A DNA stretch of 64,000 nt from Physcomitrium patens (GCF_000002425.4 NC_037254.1:9742408-9806407), one strand, 5' to 3'; numbered from the stretch's first letter, positions 1 to 13,150 are shown. The notes: generated from the letters alone by a model not told the origin. Translations and numbers: made by a program.

Positions 1-1310
1 TATATGTATATTTATGTATATATAAAACTTTATTTTATACTTTAAAATTTTAATTTTCTTAAATTAATATAAAATATATCTAAATTAGTAAAAACCATTC
101 AAAATTAAAAATAAAAATAAAAATTTTATATTTTTAATGAAGAATTTACTTCAATTAGTTAATATACTTAATTAAAATTATAATATTAATTTTTTATATT
201 TTAGTAAATAGAGTAAAAGATATAAATGCTTTGTTTAATATATCTATTTATTCTTTTAAATTGCTTAAACTCTCTCAAGAAACTCTAAGCAGTAAGAAAA
301 CCTATACTTTATGTTTAAATATCTAAAATAAATTGGAACGTCTATCCATCTCAATCTTGTTTCTTAAAATTTTTTTATTTTGTTATTCCTTGGCTTATAA
401 AAAGCCTTTGGAAGGTTGAGTTTTGAAAGAATATTTAACCATTATAATTTGACTACCATCATGGCCACTTATTCTAACTCTCTATAATTTTTTATCTTAA
501 TTTTTTGACCTAAATATATAAAATCAATTAAATTATAAATTATCATATAATTTTTAAATTTTAAGTAATTAATTAATTAAAAAAATTAACATAAATATAA
601 ATAAAAAAATTAATAAAATAAAAAATTAACATCATATTACATTTGATGAGCCGAAGAAAGTATATGTAAATATTTAGGCTTCAAGTATTCATCTACATTG
701 AAATATTCGATGAAAGAATGTAAATGTAAACTATCACTTATTTACTTTAAAAAATGAATTTAGTTGAAAAATACTTTAATTAAGTAATTTATTATAAGAA
801 CGTTAAAAAATAAAATTTTAAATTTTAATACCAAATTTAGGTAGAAGAAATAAATAATTAATCTATTAATTTTATTTATGTTTAATTTAATTTAATTATA
901 ATTTAAATAGAATAATAAAAAATACATAAAAATAGAGTGTAGAATTAATAAATCACAATTCATTTTAAATTTATTCAACTTAGTCTTTTCTAAAGCTTAA
1001 GCTTTCTAAGAGCAGTAAAGAATAGAAATTTATAAGAGTAGCCTCCAAGACCCCTTCTTCTATGTTTACCTACACATTAAGTGCATCAACCCATATGGAA
1101 CAATAACATCTATTTTTCTATGTTCTATATAATATGTTAATTTCTATTGGAAGTTTATGTATTTTTTTAATTTATAATTTTTTATTATATCTAAAAATAC
1201 TTATTTAAAACAAAATATTTTAAAATATTAATAAATAGATATTATTCTTATAAGAATTTCAATTTTTTCCTATTTTTTAATATTGCATCAAAAAATAATG
1301 GCATTTTTTA

Positions 1311-1313
<3 letters not shown>

Positions 1314-1359
<46 letters not shown>
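1314..1359. repeat. (AT)n microsatellite
   Basis: About 23 uninterrupted AT units. A similar, shorter AT tract lies at 2645-2675. Confidence 0.95.
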
Positions 1360-1361
<2 letters not shown>

Positions 1362-2640
1362 AACTATAGAAATTACAAAAGAAATTTGAAAATTTTTTCA
1401 TTAGCCTTATAGTATTTTTTAAGTATTATTTCCATATAAAGATATTTATATATGTTTTTAAAAAAAATTTAATCATCTACTATATCTAAAATCAGATTAT
1501 TTTTTTCTAAAATTTTATAATATCTAATTTAGGAATAAAATAAAATAACATAAAACTAACATAAATATTTAGTACAGATAATTTTTATATTTTAAATCCT
1601 ATAAAAATTTTAATTTTAAAAAATATTTTTAAAAATAAATCTTTAAAATCTAAAATATCCATATAAAATTAAATATAATAAAATAAATAAATAAATAAAT
1701 AAACTTAAAAAATTATAGCTATCTTCTAAAAATAATAAGAATTTAAAATTAAAACCTAGTATTTTATGTAAAACTTATGATCTCTAAAACACTTTTAAAT
1801 CTTCAAAAATATTTAAGATTTTTTATCATCTAAATATCTATGTTTTGTTTTATTTTATTTATTTAAAATACTTATATACCAAAGTATTAGTAATCTATCC
1901 TTTTAGTTACATTGATGAAATTTAGAACAAGATGTTGATAGGATGCTAGGATTTTTATAAGACTATGGTACAAAACTCTTACAAAGGTTTTCTATTTAGT
2001 AAAGAAGAATTTTCTTTTAGAAGCCTTGATTTCAAGAAAGAATGTAAGTTTAGAAGAAACTATAAATTAACTAAATTATTCTTTTATTTTAAGTTTAGTT
2101 ATAAGAGTTGATATTATAATTCTAAAACTTCTAAAAATAAATAGATAATAGATAATATTTTAATATTTAATTTTAATAATTTTTGATATAGCTTTTCAAA
2201 AATATTTTTGTGAGATTTATCTGAAGAAAAATTCATAAAATATTTTAGGAGTCAATATTATTTATGCTACATAGAAGCAATAATAATTTTAAATTGTTTT
2301 TTCTTCTTAGGGCCTTTAAAATGATTCTCCGAGTATAAAATTAATTAAAATAGACTAATAAAATTGAAACCAATTGAAAGATTCAAATATTACAGTGGCT
2401 AACCTTATATCCTAAGTATAAAACCTTAATAGTTGTAAATTACTAATAAGGTAGTAGCCACAGCTAAAAGACATTTAAAATAGTAAATTATTTAAGAAAC
2501 AAGGTAAAAGAATGTAATTTTGTTTCTTACAAAATGCAAACAATATTGTTTCTAAGAATTTTTTTTAGGTTTCATTTCAAGAGACAATTCTTTTTAAAAA
2601 TTAAGAAGTTGTATTTTGAATTACCAAAATTAATCTTTAA

Positions 2641-2680
<40 letters not shown>

Positions 2681-3053
2681 TAAGATATAAGCTAAAAAAA
2701 ATTAGACTTATAATAAAAGAATGATTTGGAATACTCCATAGATTCCTCTTACTTCATATTATATTCAAAGGATAAAGCTTTAATAAGAGAGTTTTTATTT
2801 ACAAAGCAAAAAAACATGTGTAAGGTTTTTGCAATATGATCTTTTCAAATAGACTTTTAGTTACAAAGATCCTCTAAACTTGAGTATTTTTTACTAAAAG
2901 ATGTAAGAATAGAAGTAAGAATAATTTTTTGTGTGTATGCATGGGTAGGTGGCAAAAGAGGTTTCTTCACAATAAAAAGGGGCGTCTACTTAGCAGTTTT
3001 TCAAAACAAGTACCATATAAAGTTAATTAAAAATTAAAATTGGAACTTAAGGC

Positions 3054-3136
3054 AAAAAAAAAAAAAAAAAAAAAAAAAAAACACTAACTAACTAACTAAC
3101 TAACTAACAAACTAACTAACTAACTAACTAACTAGT
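3054..3136. repeat. Poly(A) run joined to an (ACTA)n tract
   Basis: A run of 28 A is followed directly by about thirteen CTAA/ACTA tetramers with one interruption (AACAAACT). The unit is not the plant telomere repeat TTTAGGG. Confidence 0.9.
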
Positions 3137-3255
3137 TTGTCAAAAATTAAGAATTGTAGAGAAATAAAATAAATGATTAAATAAATCTTGATTAGGCAAA
3201 TTAAGATTAATTAGACTGAATAGAAGTAAAATGAAAGATGCCAAATAAAAAGAAG

Positions 3256-3258
<3 letters not shown>

Positions 3259-3302
<44 letters not shown>
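3259..3302. repeat. (AT)n microsatellite
   Basis: Long AT dinucleotide tract. It produces artificial Ile-Tyr repeat reading frames on both strands that are not genes. Confidence 0.95.
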
Positions 3303-3304
<2 letters not shown>

Positions 3305-3480
3305 GCCCAAAAAATATGATAAGACATGCATATGCAAGTTCAAAAATGCTTTTCCAATTGTTCCAAGCAATTGCTCTCCAAGAATTAAAAATGATTGTTA
3401 AAAATAAAAAAACATACACACTTGTAAAATTAAACATGCAAAAAAAATAAGGATTTAAAACAGTAAATGTAAAACATCAA

Positions 3481-4877
3481 GAGACTTTTAAACATTCAAA
3501 AACTCCACATTTATTTTTCCATGTGGCTGCTTCTACCATCACTTGTTGTCAACCTCTGAGATGACTTTGTTTTGATCCTCTGGTCCAGAGAGATAGTGTC
3601 TTGCTTGGGAGCCTCTTACAAGAGCTGTGTTTAATAATAATAATAATAATAGTAATGTAAAATAAAAGACACACAATTCTCAACTTCACAAGCTACAGGG
3701 TCATGACGATGGGGTGCTCTCCAGATGCACATTGTGAAACTAAAGCCATGTGCATGTTTGTTGGTTTAGAATATCACCAGTGCTAGTGCTGCTTCTGTGA
3801 ACTTCAGTGCTGATGATGCCACACGATTCTTCACTTCTGTTAACATTTGTGTTGTGGCAATAAAAATGTGGGTGGGTTTACTGGGATCATCCCAAAACAG
3901 CTCCGAAAAATGTTTCCAAACATTGCAATGGCCACGCTAGCTTGCTTGCAGAGGATGCCAAAATTAGCTGAAACTGGCTGAGGAAGGCATCGATCGACAC
4001 ACAAGTTTACTTGGGGGGGGAGGGGGGGGGTCACATCGGTTATCCCCAGTCCATCGCACGCAATCAGCATCGCCCATCCGCCTCGGGAACCACGCCGTCG
4101 GCAGTAAATAAATAAATAAGTAAGACCTTTTGAAAAGAATCCTTTGGAACCAACCCTGTGTAAGCCCAAAGATGTGCATGTGAACGATGAGTTTCAGGGA
4201 TTTTACTTCGAAGGTGGGTTAAAACGTAAATTGATGTTTGGGTACCGGAAGGAGTTTATAAATATTAAACATGGTGCGGAAAGACAGCATCGGTGAAGTA
4301 AAAGAAATAATTTTCGTGTTGTTTACTACAGGAATGAATGTGGGATTGTGCATTGCCCAGTCGGTTATTTTGCAAGGGATAGAGTTCATCAAATACACAC
4401 TTTCGGTGAGAAAAATGGACGAGACATGGTGTAGCACGCAAAAAATCATTCGTCATTCCTGAGGTCCGCTGCATAGGGGTGGGTTGGGGAGCAAAAGCAA
4501 CGATTCAACCATGATTGCTCGGTCAGTAACGGATGCATTAACGGATGCCGTGTTGCATAATTCTATTGCAAATCCGGAGATTTTAACCCTTTTGGATATT
4601 TCCTCCTCGGTGGCTTGGACTGTAGCCTCCTGATGGATATCTTGTTGTGGGGCGATTAGATTCAGCTCCAGCACACGCAATTTGGCAGGAGCTTGGGATG
4701 ATGCGAAGGGTAGACCAAGGGGGAGAGAGACGGAGAGAGTGAAAAAGCTGGCATTTGTTGTTCAATGATCGGGCTGCTGGCAGAGGGTTGTAGAGCAATT
4801 GAGGTTTGGGGTTGTTGGGGTGAGGAGGGCTCCCTGAATCCATAGCCGGGTGGAGCATGACAGGGAGTGGTACAAAC
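3481..4877. other. GC-balanced region upstream of MEMO1; no confident gene
   Basis: Composition shifts from the AT-rich flank to gene-like values, so this probably includes the MEMO1 promoter and 5' leader. A G-rich run sits at 4013-4030 and a purine-rich stretch (GAGAGA type) at about 4718-4741. The + frame 4271-4633 is open for 120 codons apart from one TGA at 4460; see findings. The minus strand is also open in overlapping frames, but these proteins have no recognisable domain. Confidence 0.5.
4013..4030 (+). repeat. G-rich homopolymer run
   Basis: Eight G, one A, then nine G. It is a simple repeat that could form a G-quadruplex on the + strand, but no function is shown. Confidence 0.85.
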
Positions 4878-7423
4878 ATGGCGTGCAGGGAGGCTTTTCA
4901 TGCGGGCACTTGGTATACTGACGATGGTAATCCTCCCACCCTTGCTCGCGTTTCCCATGCACTTAAGGTGAGCAGTTGGTTTGCCGATGGCGTCCATGTT
5001 TGGATCTACTATCATTAGTGAGAAGAAGACGCCTCTGTGGGAGATCAGAACTATGTGGAGTTGAGGTTAACTTGCGAGACAATTCGGATGTTTGTGCATG
5101 GTGCTCTGATCTGATGGAGCAAAATTCTCTTCGTTAAGCAGAGCCTCTTTCGTATTGTACGCTAGGTTGGGCAGTCACAGGGTATGCTATCAAAGTTTTC
5201 AATGTTTGTTGTTCTATTTCTTCTTAAGCTAAAGGTAAAAGGCAGTTGTGTAGGCTGCGAAGTGCTCGCCCGAGGACCAAGCGATCCTGTTGCAATTTCA
5301 GTGTCTTAATTGTGATCCATATTAAATACAGGAACGCTGCACTTCAAAATTTCTTTGCTAAGTCGTGAGATGTTTCCTTCGATCGCAATGTGTCTACTTT
5401 GCGTCTAATGTTGGTTGTTCATCGCTATGCTTGAATTGTGTTCATCATCAGATAGATTTCCAGAGAAGTATATATCCAACCCTTAGGCTTGTAAGGTGAC
5501 GAATCTGTTACCTTTTTGGTGGGCGATTCCGCCACTGGTTTTAATAGTTAGTCTTTGGTTAACCATCCTGTCTGGTTAGGGTTCTCGCATGACTTGTAAT
5601 GTTTAAAGCAGAGATCGGCATCCTATCTCAAATATCATGAGCTGATTCTCGCACGCTGTATTATTTTCCCCATAGCTGAGGAGTTGACCCAGGAACTGGA
5701 TCAGTGGCTTCGTTCATCAGGGCTACCCAAGCTCGCTAATGCTCGTGCCGTCATAGCTCCGCACGCTGGCTATCGATACTCGGGACATTGCGCAGCTTAC
5801 GCTTTTGCTAATATTGATCCGCAACGTGTGTGAGTTTCTTCATCCCTCGTTGCAACTTTCATAGATTTACATCCCCGAGCATGATAGGTCTCTCCAAGCA
5901 ATTGACAGTAATGCTGCAACTCATTGTTTGCCAGAGTCATGGTCTTTAACTCATATGGGTGTGTATCGTGGAAGGACTTCTCAGACAGCGGGTATTTCTT
6001 CTAGGGCCTTCTCATCATCACTTCACAAGGAAGTGCTGCTTGTCAAAAGTTTCCGTTTACAAGACCCCACTCGGAGACCTTCCAATCGACAATGAAGGTA
6101 GTTCACTTTGAACAATCTTTCACATTCTGCGCCGCCATGACACTCTAGGTTGGATTTATCATAGAAAACTAGGCAGTGATAGGCTGATTCGGGTGCATAT
6201 TTAGTGCGGCGTCTTTATCTTTGAAAAGTCTCAATTCATGTTGCGTTTGGAAGTTTTATGTTTGAATGTACTGCTATAACTGTACTTACACAAATAATTT
6301 TTACAGTTTACGAAGAACTTCGAGCAAGCGGCAGGTTCGAGGATATGGACGTTAGTGTTGATGAAGCGGAGCACAGCATGGAGATGCATTTGCCTTACAT
6401 CGCCAAGGTCTTCCAGGGGTATTTGCACCAACGATTCGCTTACGCTACGTTTTCTATTCCATGATGATGTTGTCAGTTATTCTATGCAAGTAAATGTGAG
6501 TAGAGGCTATTAACACAATGATGATATTTCCTTGTGGGCATAATTTTCAGGACTTCTGTGAAAATCGTGCCGATCATGGTAGGTGCCACCACACCTGCTA
6601 CTGAAGCTACTTATGGACGGCTATTGGCCAAGTACATTGACGATCCGGCCAACTTCTTTTCGATATCTTCAGATTTCTGCCATTGGGGATCACGGTGAGT
6701 CTTTGTTACCTCACTTGATTCCTCTGAAATAGAAATCAGATGCAGACCTCATTTTTTTGGTTATTTGGTTGGGTGTTATTTTGATGCCAAACCATGTTGC
6801 GTGTGTATGATTGTTGGAATCTAGGGTTCAACTTAACGAGTTTGAGTCTTGCTTGTTGAAGAGGCTTCAGTGCCATGAGGTAAAGTTTCTCACAAGGACT
6901 CTAAGGTTGTGATATAGGTTTGGGTACCAGTATTATGAGAAGAAACGGGGTCCCATTTACAAGTCCATTGAAGCCCTGGACAAGTGTGGCATGGATATTA
7001 TTGAAACTGGCGATCCAGATGCCTTTCAGGAGTATCTGAGCGAGTTCGAGAACACAATTTGTGGGCGGCATCCCATCGGAGTTTTTCTCCATGTCAGCAT
7101 TTCCCTTCACAAAAACGATTCCCTTGATTTGCTTTATTCTTTTTCAGTTATATATACTCCATATAGACAGTTAAGCTGTTTGTATGTTTATCCTAATCAT
7201 AGGATAACCGTTCAACAAACTCATTTCCTGCCGGTGTAGATCTCTTTCCAGTAGCATTTTCTTTATTTGAATTTTGATCTTTTCCGTCTCCTTACAGATG
7301 CTGAAGCATTGTTCAACTCGGACGCGTATCAAGTTTTTGCAATACGAGCAATCAAGTCAGTGTAAAAGCATGCGTGACAGCAGTGTCAGCTACGCATCTG
7401 CCGTAGTTACAGCATTGACATAA
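4878..7423 (+). CDS. MEMO1: MEMO1-family protein (AmmeMemoRadiSam-B/LigB-like fold)
   Basis: Seven exons: 4878-4926, 5676-5829, 5985-6097, 6307-6418, 6551-6694, 6918-7092, 7298-7423. All have GT-AG introns with matching phases and sum to 873 nt (290 aa), near the usual length of the family (about 297 aa in human). The start ATG opens a typical N-terminus, ending [13 protein letters not shown] at the first junction. Family landmarks in order: [56 protein letters not shown] and [16 protein letters not shown]. These carry the conserved His, Asp and Cys residues of the metal-binding pocket described for human MEMO1. In animals MEMO1 works in receptor-tyrosine-kinase signalling and copper/redox balance; the plant role is little known. 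All pocket residues look intact, so the gene is probably functional. It is convergent with the next gene. Confidence 0.93.
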
Positions 7424-8851
7424 ATGCCTCACATGTTTAGGAAGGGCCTTGGCTTTCATAATGCCCCTTCCAGCAACTTGATCGCCATTGCAACTCCCTG
7501 TAGCACGCAGAGAACTGCTGGGCTCCCATTTGGTGCACGCATCAACAAAACTCGTTAACAATGTGAGGTTGTCCATCTGAAATCTGACAGGTACGTCCAT
7601 CACGGATGGTGGGGCTGTCTGTTTTCGTCGTCCATGTCCATTGTTTAGAGTGCTCATTTATAGTTGCTGTCAAGTTACTCGGCAAGTGGTGCACTCTTTT
7701 GTCCCATAGAAGTTTCTTAACCTTACCTTGCACTCCAACTCTTGTCACCATAACCTGCTCTAACTAGCTATTTAGAGCAAGAGTGCTATTACACAATATG
7801 CAAGAGTTTATTCAGAGAAGTTTTAAGACGTGCAAATAAATTTCTTGTGCGATGCCTTACAAATGTGAATCTCGGAAATCAAGCATATCCCTATTGTCAT
7901 ATGGGTTTGAATTTTCACTTTTGTATATTAATTCTTTTTCCCACTGAGACACACATCTGGGACGCTGCCTTTACATAATACATTTATACATTTGATTATG
8001 GAACCAACATCTATGTCCTCTGATTGCAGCATCCGCATCAAGTTGTCACACTCTGACGTATATCAAGAAATCATATCAACCTTTTTCACAATCTTTCATG
8101 TAACTGAATGCTTTACTACGTTTTATAAAAACTTCTCGTCTTTTCCAGCATCAGATTTTTCCAGGTAGCCGAAGTACTGTATTTGTAATAATAAATAAAA
8201 TCTACTAATTTCAGCTTTTAAAAGTTTTGCAAAGGAGAATTTTTTGCACGAAGTTATCGTTTTCCATAAGAAAACTTCATTTAATTGACATGTAATCAAA
8301 ACGATATGATATTTTGAACATTATTATATCATTTAATTTTATCCAAGCAGACATAACTATTAATGTGAATCTTATTGATTAGAATCTTCTATGACTACTC
8401 AAAATTCATAATATGTTGACATTGAAGGTAATAGATTTCACGACCAAACCAAATTTCAAGAACAATCCATTTCAAACCTTCATTACTCAAAACTGTCAAT
8501 TGCACTAACAATTCACACGAGAAGCAACCAAACCCTGTGAATGTTCATGGGTGTAGCACGCATCTATTCAGCCAAGGCTTACTTTGTTACGTTACTTATT
8601 TCATTGATATTGGTACAAAGTCATGGGTCCTAAAATATAATAACTGGCAGATTATTGCCATTGAATGATATAAACAATTCCTACGATTCCTACACTGAAT
8701 ATGGTACACCAAGGTTCCGCCTCAATAGTTTGTCGATTCCACCAACACCTAGCCTTTAGACTTGAGCAGATGGAGAGAGAAATGACAGAAAAAAGGGTAC
8801 CAAGATTTTAGCCGATTCATTCACAAACAATTTAGATCTAAAGTTAGTTGA
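7424..8851. other. Convergent intergenic region between MEMO1 and the DUF7804-like gene
   Basis: It should hold the two facing 3' UTRs and polyadenylation signals. I see AATAAA-like stretches (for example near 8188-8200) but cannot assign cleavage sites. No protein-like frame is convincing. Confidence 0.5.
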
Positions 8852-10224
8852 TTACAGCAACCACGCGTTCTCAAGCTGTTCAATGAGTGAAGGCCCAAAA
8901 CACTTGGCCTTCGTCAGACAGTATCGGGTGCAGATCCCAGCAGACGATGGCACACTTGTGGTCTTCAAGAGATAGCAAGCATTTTCTCGCGCGCCTCTGG
9001 CTTGTACAAGTACTCCCCACACGATGGTCTCTGCACCGTCGGCGAGTAGGGGGCATGCCGTCTCCTCATTGAAGACCCGTGCAAGACAATAAGGGGCCGA
9101 TAGTCCCGAATCCAGCTTTTGCACAAGGATGACACCATCTGGGTTATGCGTGGACAAAGACTTTCGAACAGACTGCCAGTGGTTTGGATTCTGCAAAAGG
9201 TCTTGGGAGACCTTCTGTCGCTGTGATCTCCCAAACCGGCCCTTGGAATTGTAGACATACTGCAAGAAGGGCGCCTCCTGGATGTTTTTAACAATCTGCA
9301 CATAAGACAACTCCACATGAGTCCAATTCCATTTTTGATGAAGATGATAACTGTGTCATAGAACATATAAGCACACCACGATATTTAGGATCATACTACA
9401 GCACATCGGTTACATAAAAGCAGCAGTTCAGAAACCAGAGCAGAGAGAGAAGCACGCACCTCATCTACAGAGTCTTCAACCCAGCGTTCCACGTTTATGT
9501 CTCGGTCTACAGGGCAACTGAGGGCATAGGGCAGGTCAAACCACTGATGGGAGTGGCTTCCTCGAGAATCAGTGGCAGCCTCCAAGGAACTCCTTACTGC
9601 TCTACTGACCACATACGGCCTTCTTGTTGGTACAGCCTTACTGAGGCTACGATCGCGCTTCCCTGACATGAAGTCCTGCCTAGATGCATCGCTCGTCCTG
9701 AAGAAAAATCACACGCCCCAACAATCAGCCGACCTCACAAGTATGCCTGCATTTTGTGCTCTCTCAACCTTACGCTCAATCGGTGATCACAGTAACGAAT
9801 TCAAACTATCCCAATCTTCGAAAACTCTCCCCTCTACAACACCTCCTTTAAATCAAAAGCCTGATCCTAAAATCCACTGTTCCAACAACAATGCCAATCC
9901 CACACCAATACAGCAAAAAAAAAAACAAAAAAAACTTCCACTTTCGATTTACAACCCAGACAACACCACACACCAACAAAAGCATGAACACGTAATAAAA
10001 CAATAATACTAACAATAAAACACGTGATTCCCGAACAGCAATCCACAACTACGACCCACAATAAGAACCACCACAAACTCTACCAACATCACCACCTTTC
10101 ACCCCAAAATACCAACCCACCACAACACAATCAACAAGGAGAGAAGCCGAGACAGGGAATAGCGCAGTTACCATGGGTGGTGACAGCAGGCAGCACAGGC
10201 GTTGTGCACAAGCGTAGACATCAT
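8852..10224 (-). CDS. Plant-specific protein of unknown function, DUF7804-like, probably plastid-targeted
   Basis: Three exons read 5' to 3' on the minus strand: 10224-10172, 9697-9460, 9295-8852. Phases match (2 then 0) and the total is 735 nt, 244 aa. The first exon supplies only 17 codons plus two bases (MMSTLVHNACAACC...). Together with the Ser/Arg-rich start of exon 2 it resembles a transit peptide, which is inference. The conserved part spans the last intron: RWVEDSVDE joins directly to IVKNIQEAPFLQYVYNSK. It is followed by WGVLVQARG and CYLLKTTSVPSSAGICTRYC, and ends in ENAWLL. I recall this pattern from uncharacterised plant proteins annotated DUF7804; a domain search should confirm. 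No catalytic function can be stated. The joined frame lacks stops and looks intact. Confidence 0.82.
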
Positions 10225-10354
10225 AGCCACTACCGATCGAATCGCGGTCGCGAGCAGGCGCGCAAATGGAAGAGCAGAGACCCGGCAGGAACCCAATAGG
10301 AAAGGAGAATGTATTAATGCCGCGGGGAGGTGAGAGTAGTGCTTGGCTAGGCTT

Positions 10355-10379
10355 GCAGCAGCAGCAGCAGCAGCAACAG
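10355..10379. repeat. (GCA)n trinucleotide tract
   Basis: Seven GCA units followed by ACAG, upstream of the DUF7804-like gene. It creates poly-Gln, poly-Ala and poly-Leu reading frames that I treat as non-coding. Confidence 0.85.
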
Positions 10380-10531
10380 GTCCGCGCCCTGGCTGTCAGA
10401 GCTCGGTCCCTCTCCGTCGCGTGGAGTGCAATTGGCGCCTCCGCTGTCGCGTTTCCGCCTCGCTTGAAAGCGTGTTCTTAGTGTGGCGGGCGCAGACAGG
10501 ACTGGTCGCGCATTGGCGCTACTCTTGTCAC

Positions 10532-10556
10532 ATCCGACGTGGCAGACACGTCGGAT
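10532..10556. promoter_or_regulatory. Palindromic double-ACGT element (G-box/ABRE-like)
   Basis: Perfect 10-bp arms ATCCGACGTG and CACGTCGGAT are separated by GCAGA. The left arm plus spacer contains ACGTGGC, the core of the plant ABRE/G-box that bZIP factors bind (established knowledge). It lies about 310 bp upstream of the DUF7804-like start codon in a GC-rich stretch, a plausible promoter position. Binding is inferred. Confidence 0.55.
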
Positions 10557-10621
10557 TAATGGCGCTCCGTGACCGCACTCCCACGAGGATCTCCGGTGTG
10601 AATCCCGAGGACCCAAGCTGA

Positions 10622-12164
10622 GTAATCGGATTCAAACCTCAAAAACCCCCCCCCCTCCCCCCTCAATCTGCATTATATATTTATTTATTTATTGGGTGTT
10701 GTGTGTTCACTAGATAGAAGTTGTCACCCTTCGACACGAATTTCACTCGTCAATCTTTGTGTGTCAATTTTTTCATCTTTTACGATGGTGGGTCCAGGGC
10801 AACACCTTGTCGCAATTATGGTGAATGTGGTGATTCGATTTGATGAAAGGAGTCCCTACAGCACACTGAGATACATGTCACTATTTTCTTGTGGTGTTTT
10901 ATTTTTAAAAGAATAAGAAAAAAGGAAACACACCCTTATTAAGCTAACCAATGTTCGTTCATTTGGCACCTATGCTTGCTTGATGCCATTGCAAAGCTTT
11001 TACGCTTTGCTTCAAAACATGCCACAATTTTTGTATTGTTAACATGTTATGGATTTTAATCTTGCTGTAATATTAATGCTTGTACAAAATGTATGATTAT
11101 CAAATAATAATCATATTTGAGTGTTGAAGTAAAGAAGTGTTTACATAGCTCATTGTGAATTGCAAAACATTTGTTTGCATATTCAAGGTAGTAGCATGTT
11201 AATTAGTTTGCATAAAAATATGTAAAACATATTACTGTGTCAACTATTTAGAGTTAAGATTGTGGTTGTTTTTTTTCTTTTTTTACAAACCTGATGTCAA
11301 TATAATCAAAAAATGAACTTACAAAACTTATTTGAGATTTATGAAATGATCAACTTATATAAACTTTTAAATGGAGTTAGTTCAACATGATTTCTTTATT
11401 ATTTTATCACAACTAACAATTTTGGAACTATACAACTCATGTTCTTTATTGGGACAATAAATAATATAAGAAATTGGATGAGGATCCTTTAACAAACATT
11501 ATACAACCAATCTTCACATTTGAAGGCTTTCAATTCACTGTCAAAGTAATACATTTAGGAAAAAGAAAAAACCATAAAAATATCAAAATTATAAAACTAA
11601 TTTACACACAAGTGCAAAAAACTTGTTTTGACCTTCTAGTCTTTAGATGGCATTTATTGATTATAAAACAAAATAAAGTAAATACATGATCCAAACTTCA
11701 ATATTAGGAAAAAAATATTCAATTCCAATAAAAATAATAATAGAATAATATTCTAAATAAAAAAAATGATTCACTCACTCAATATAGAGATTAATTTTGG
11801 ACAAAGAAGAAGGCCAAATCAATATAGATGATATGACATAAATTCATTATAGCAAATACAAGAGGATCCAAATTCATCTAAGGATCTGTTGTGTATGCCA
11901 ATTGTATTTTCCACAATTATTAAAAATCACACTACAAATATTCTAAAAATGCAAACAAACAGGAAGAATATGGAACTAGGCAACCTTGCTTGCACTTAAA
12001 TTAATTTTAGGATACCAGATTTGGAGGCTATAAAATAAATAAATAAATAACAAACAAACAAACAAACAAACAAACAAAAACAAGTAAAAAGGCTAATTTA
12101 TGACACAATTAGCTTATAAATAAAAAAAACGATTTAATATTATTTGGCCTTTGCAAAACAACCA

Positions 12165-12195
<31 letters not shown>

Positions 12196-12627
12196 CACAA
12201 GAAGAAACTTATTTAGCAACCTAAATGATTGAATAACAGTTGAAATAACCTAAAATCACTGATATTTGTATATAATAGAGATGTTTTGTGATAAAAATCT
12301 GCTATAAGTAAGTTACCAATTAGTATTGCAATCTTTAAAAGTTGTACAATACTTTTTTTTTTGTTAAGAATGAAGTTTATTTTTTTTAATAATTCAAACC
12401 TTCTCAACAATTTAAATTGATGAATGAACACACATATATAAATAAAGATTATTGAATCAAATTATTGTTGATTTTACATTAATTTATCTTTTAGAAAATG
12501 TTGTTGGAAAAATCCAAATTCATATACAATATACATGGAAGATGTTTTAAATAAAAAGAACATAATAAATAAAATTATGCGAGTTTTTGCTTTGTATATA
12601 TATATATATATATATATATCCATAGGG

Positions 12628-12658
<31 letters not shown>

Positions 12659-13150
12659 TGTTACCCTTGTCCAAAGAAAATAAATATACAAAGAAGGTAA
12701 TTTCATAACTTCAAAAACTTAGTTTGGTATTTCATAATTCTTAATTGTAGCATGTGTACCATCATACCCTAACCAACTTAGATAGCAATGGATCTTAAGT
12801 AATCTATACATTTATAATAGAATACATTTTACCAAGCAGGTGATCATTTTTACTCCAATAGATTAAATCAAGCACAAAAGCGCTCTAGACGGGGATTGGG
12901 AATAAGGATGGGGGACATGGGGGACATGGGGAAGTATAATAAGATAGAGCTCCGAGATTCTGCAAAATAGAATTATGATGCATAATTTCCCAACGTCTTT
13001 GTTTACACAATCCTTCTGAAAGTGCAATTTTTCGACCTTAAATGGAAATTTACAGATTACTTGAATTAACCTACACAAATGATGAAGCACATAACCTTTA
13101 CAGTACACAAGACCTAAATATTCATTTCAATTTTACACATTAACCCCTCA
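10622..13150. other. AT-rich intergenic DNA with simple repeats
   Basis: No gene recognised. A C-rich run lies near 10646-10664. Microsatellites: AAAT/CAAA tetramers at 12033-12079, (AT)n at 12165-12191 and 12595-12619, and (TTA)n at 12629-12659. The right part may include distal 3' UTR of the RPB8 gene. Confidence 0.6.

Larger units (their letters stand above)
1..3480. other. AT-rich intergenic DNA without a recognisable gene
   Basis: Strongly AT-rich with stops in every frame. I see no protein similarity, RNA gene or terminal repeat. It holds several microsatellites listed separately. It may contain transposon debris too decayed to read by eye. Confidence 0.7.

Noticed and set aside
3054-3136. 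ACTA repeats as an interstitial telomere
   Set aside because: The unit is CTAA, not the plant TTTAGGG/CCCTAAA heptamer; it is a simple microsatellite.
3140-3450. Overlapping frames encoding Ile-Tyr repeats
   Set aside because: They arise from the (AT)n microsatellite at 3259-3302.
4453-5015. Minus-strand frames of up to 117 codons overlapping MEMO1 exon 1
   Set aside because: No domain, and they overlap a well-supported exon on the other strand; probably composition-driven.
9572-10006. 144-codon + frame
   Set aside because: It overlaps exon 2 and intron 1 of the DUF7804-like gene antisense and ends in low-complexity Thr/His/Asn/Gln sequence.
10266-10621. Overlapping frames on both strands around the GCA tract
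   Set aside because: They depend on poly-Gln/Ala/Leu from the trinucleotide repeat and GC-rich promoter DNA; no domain.
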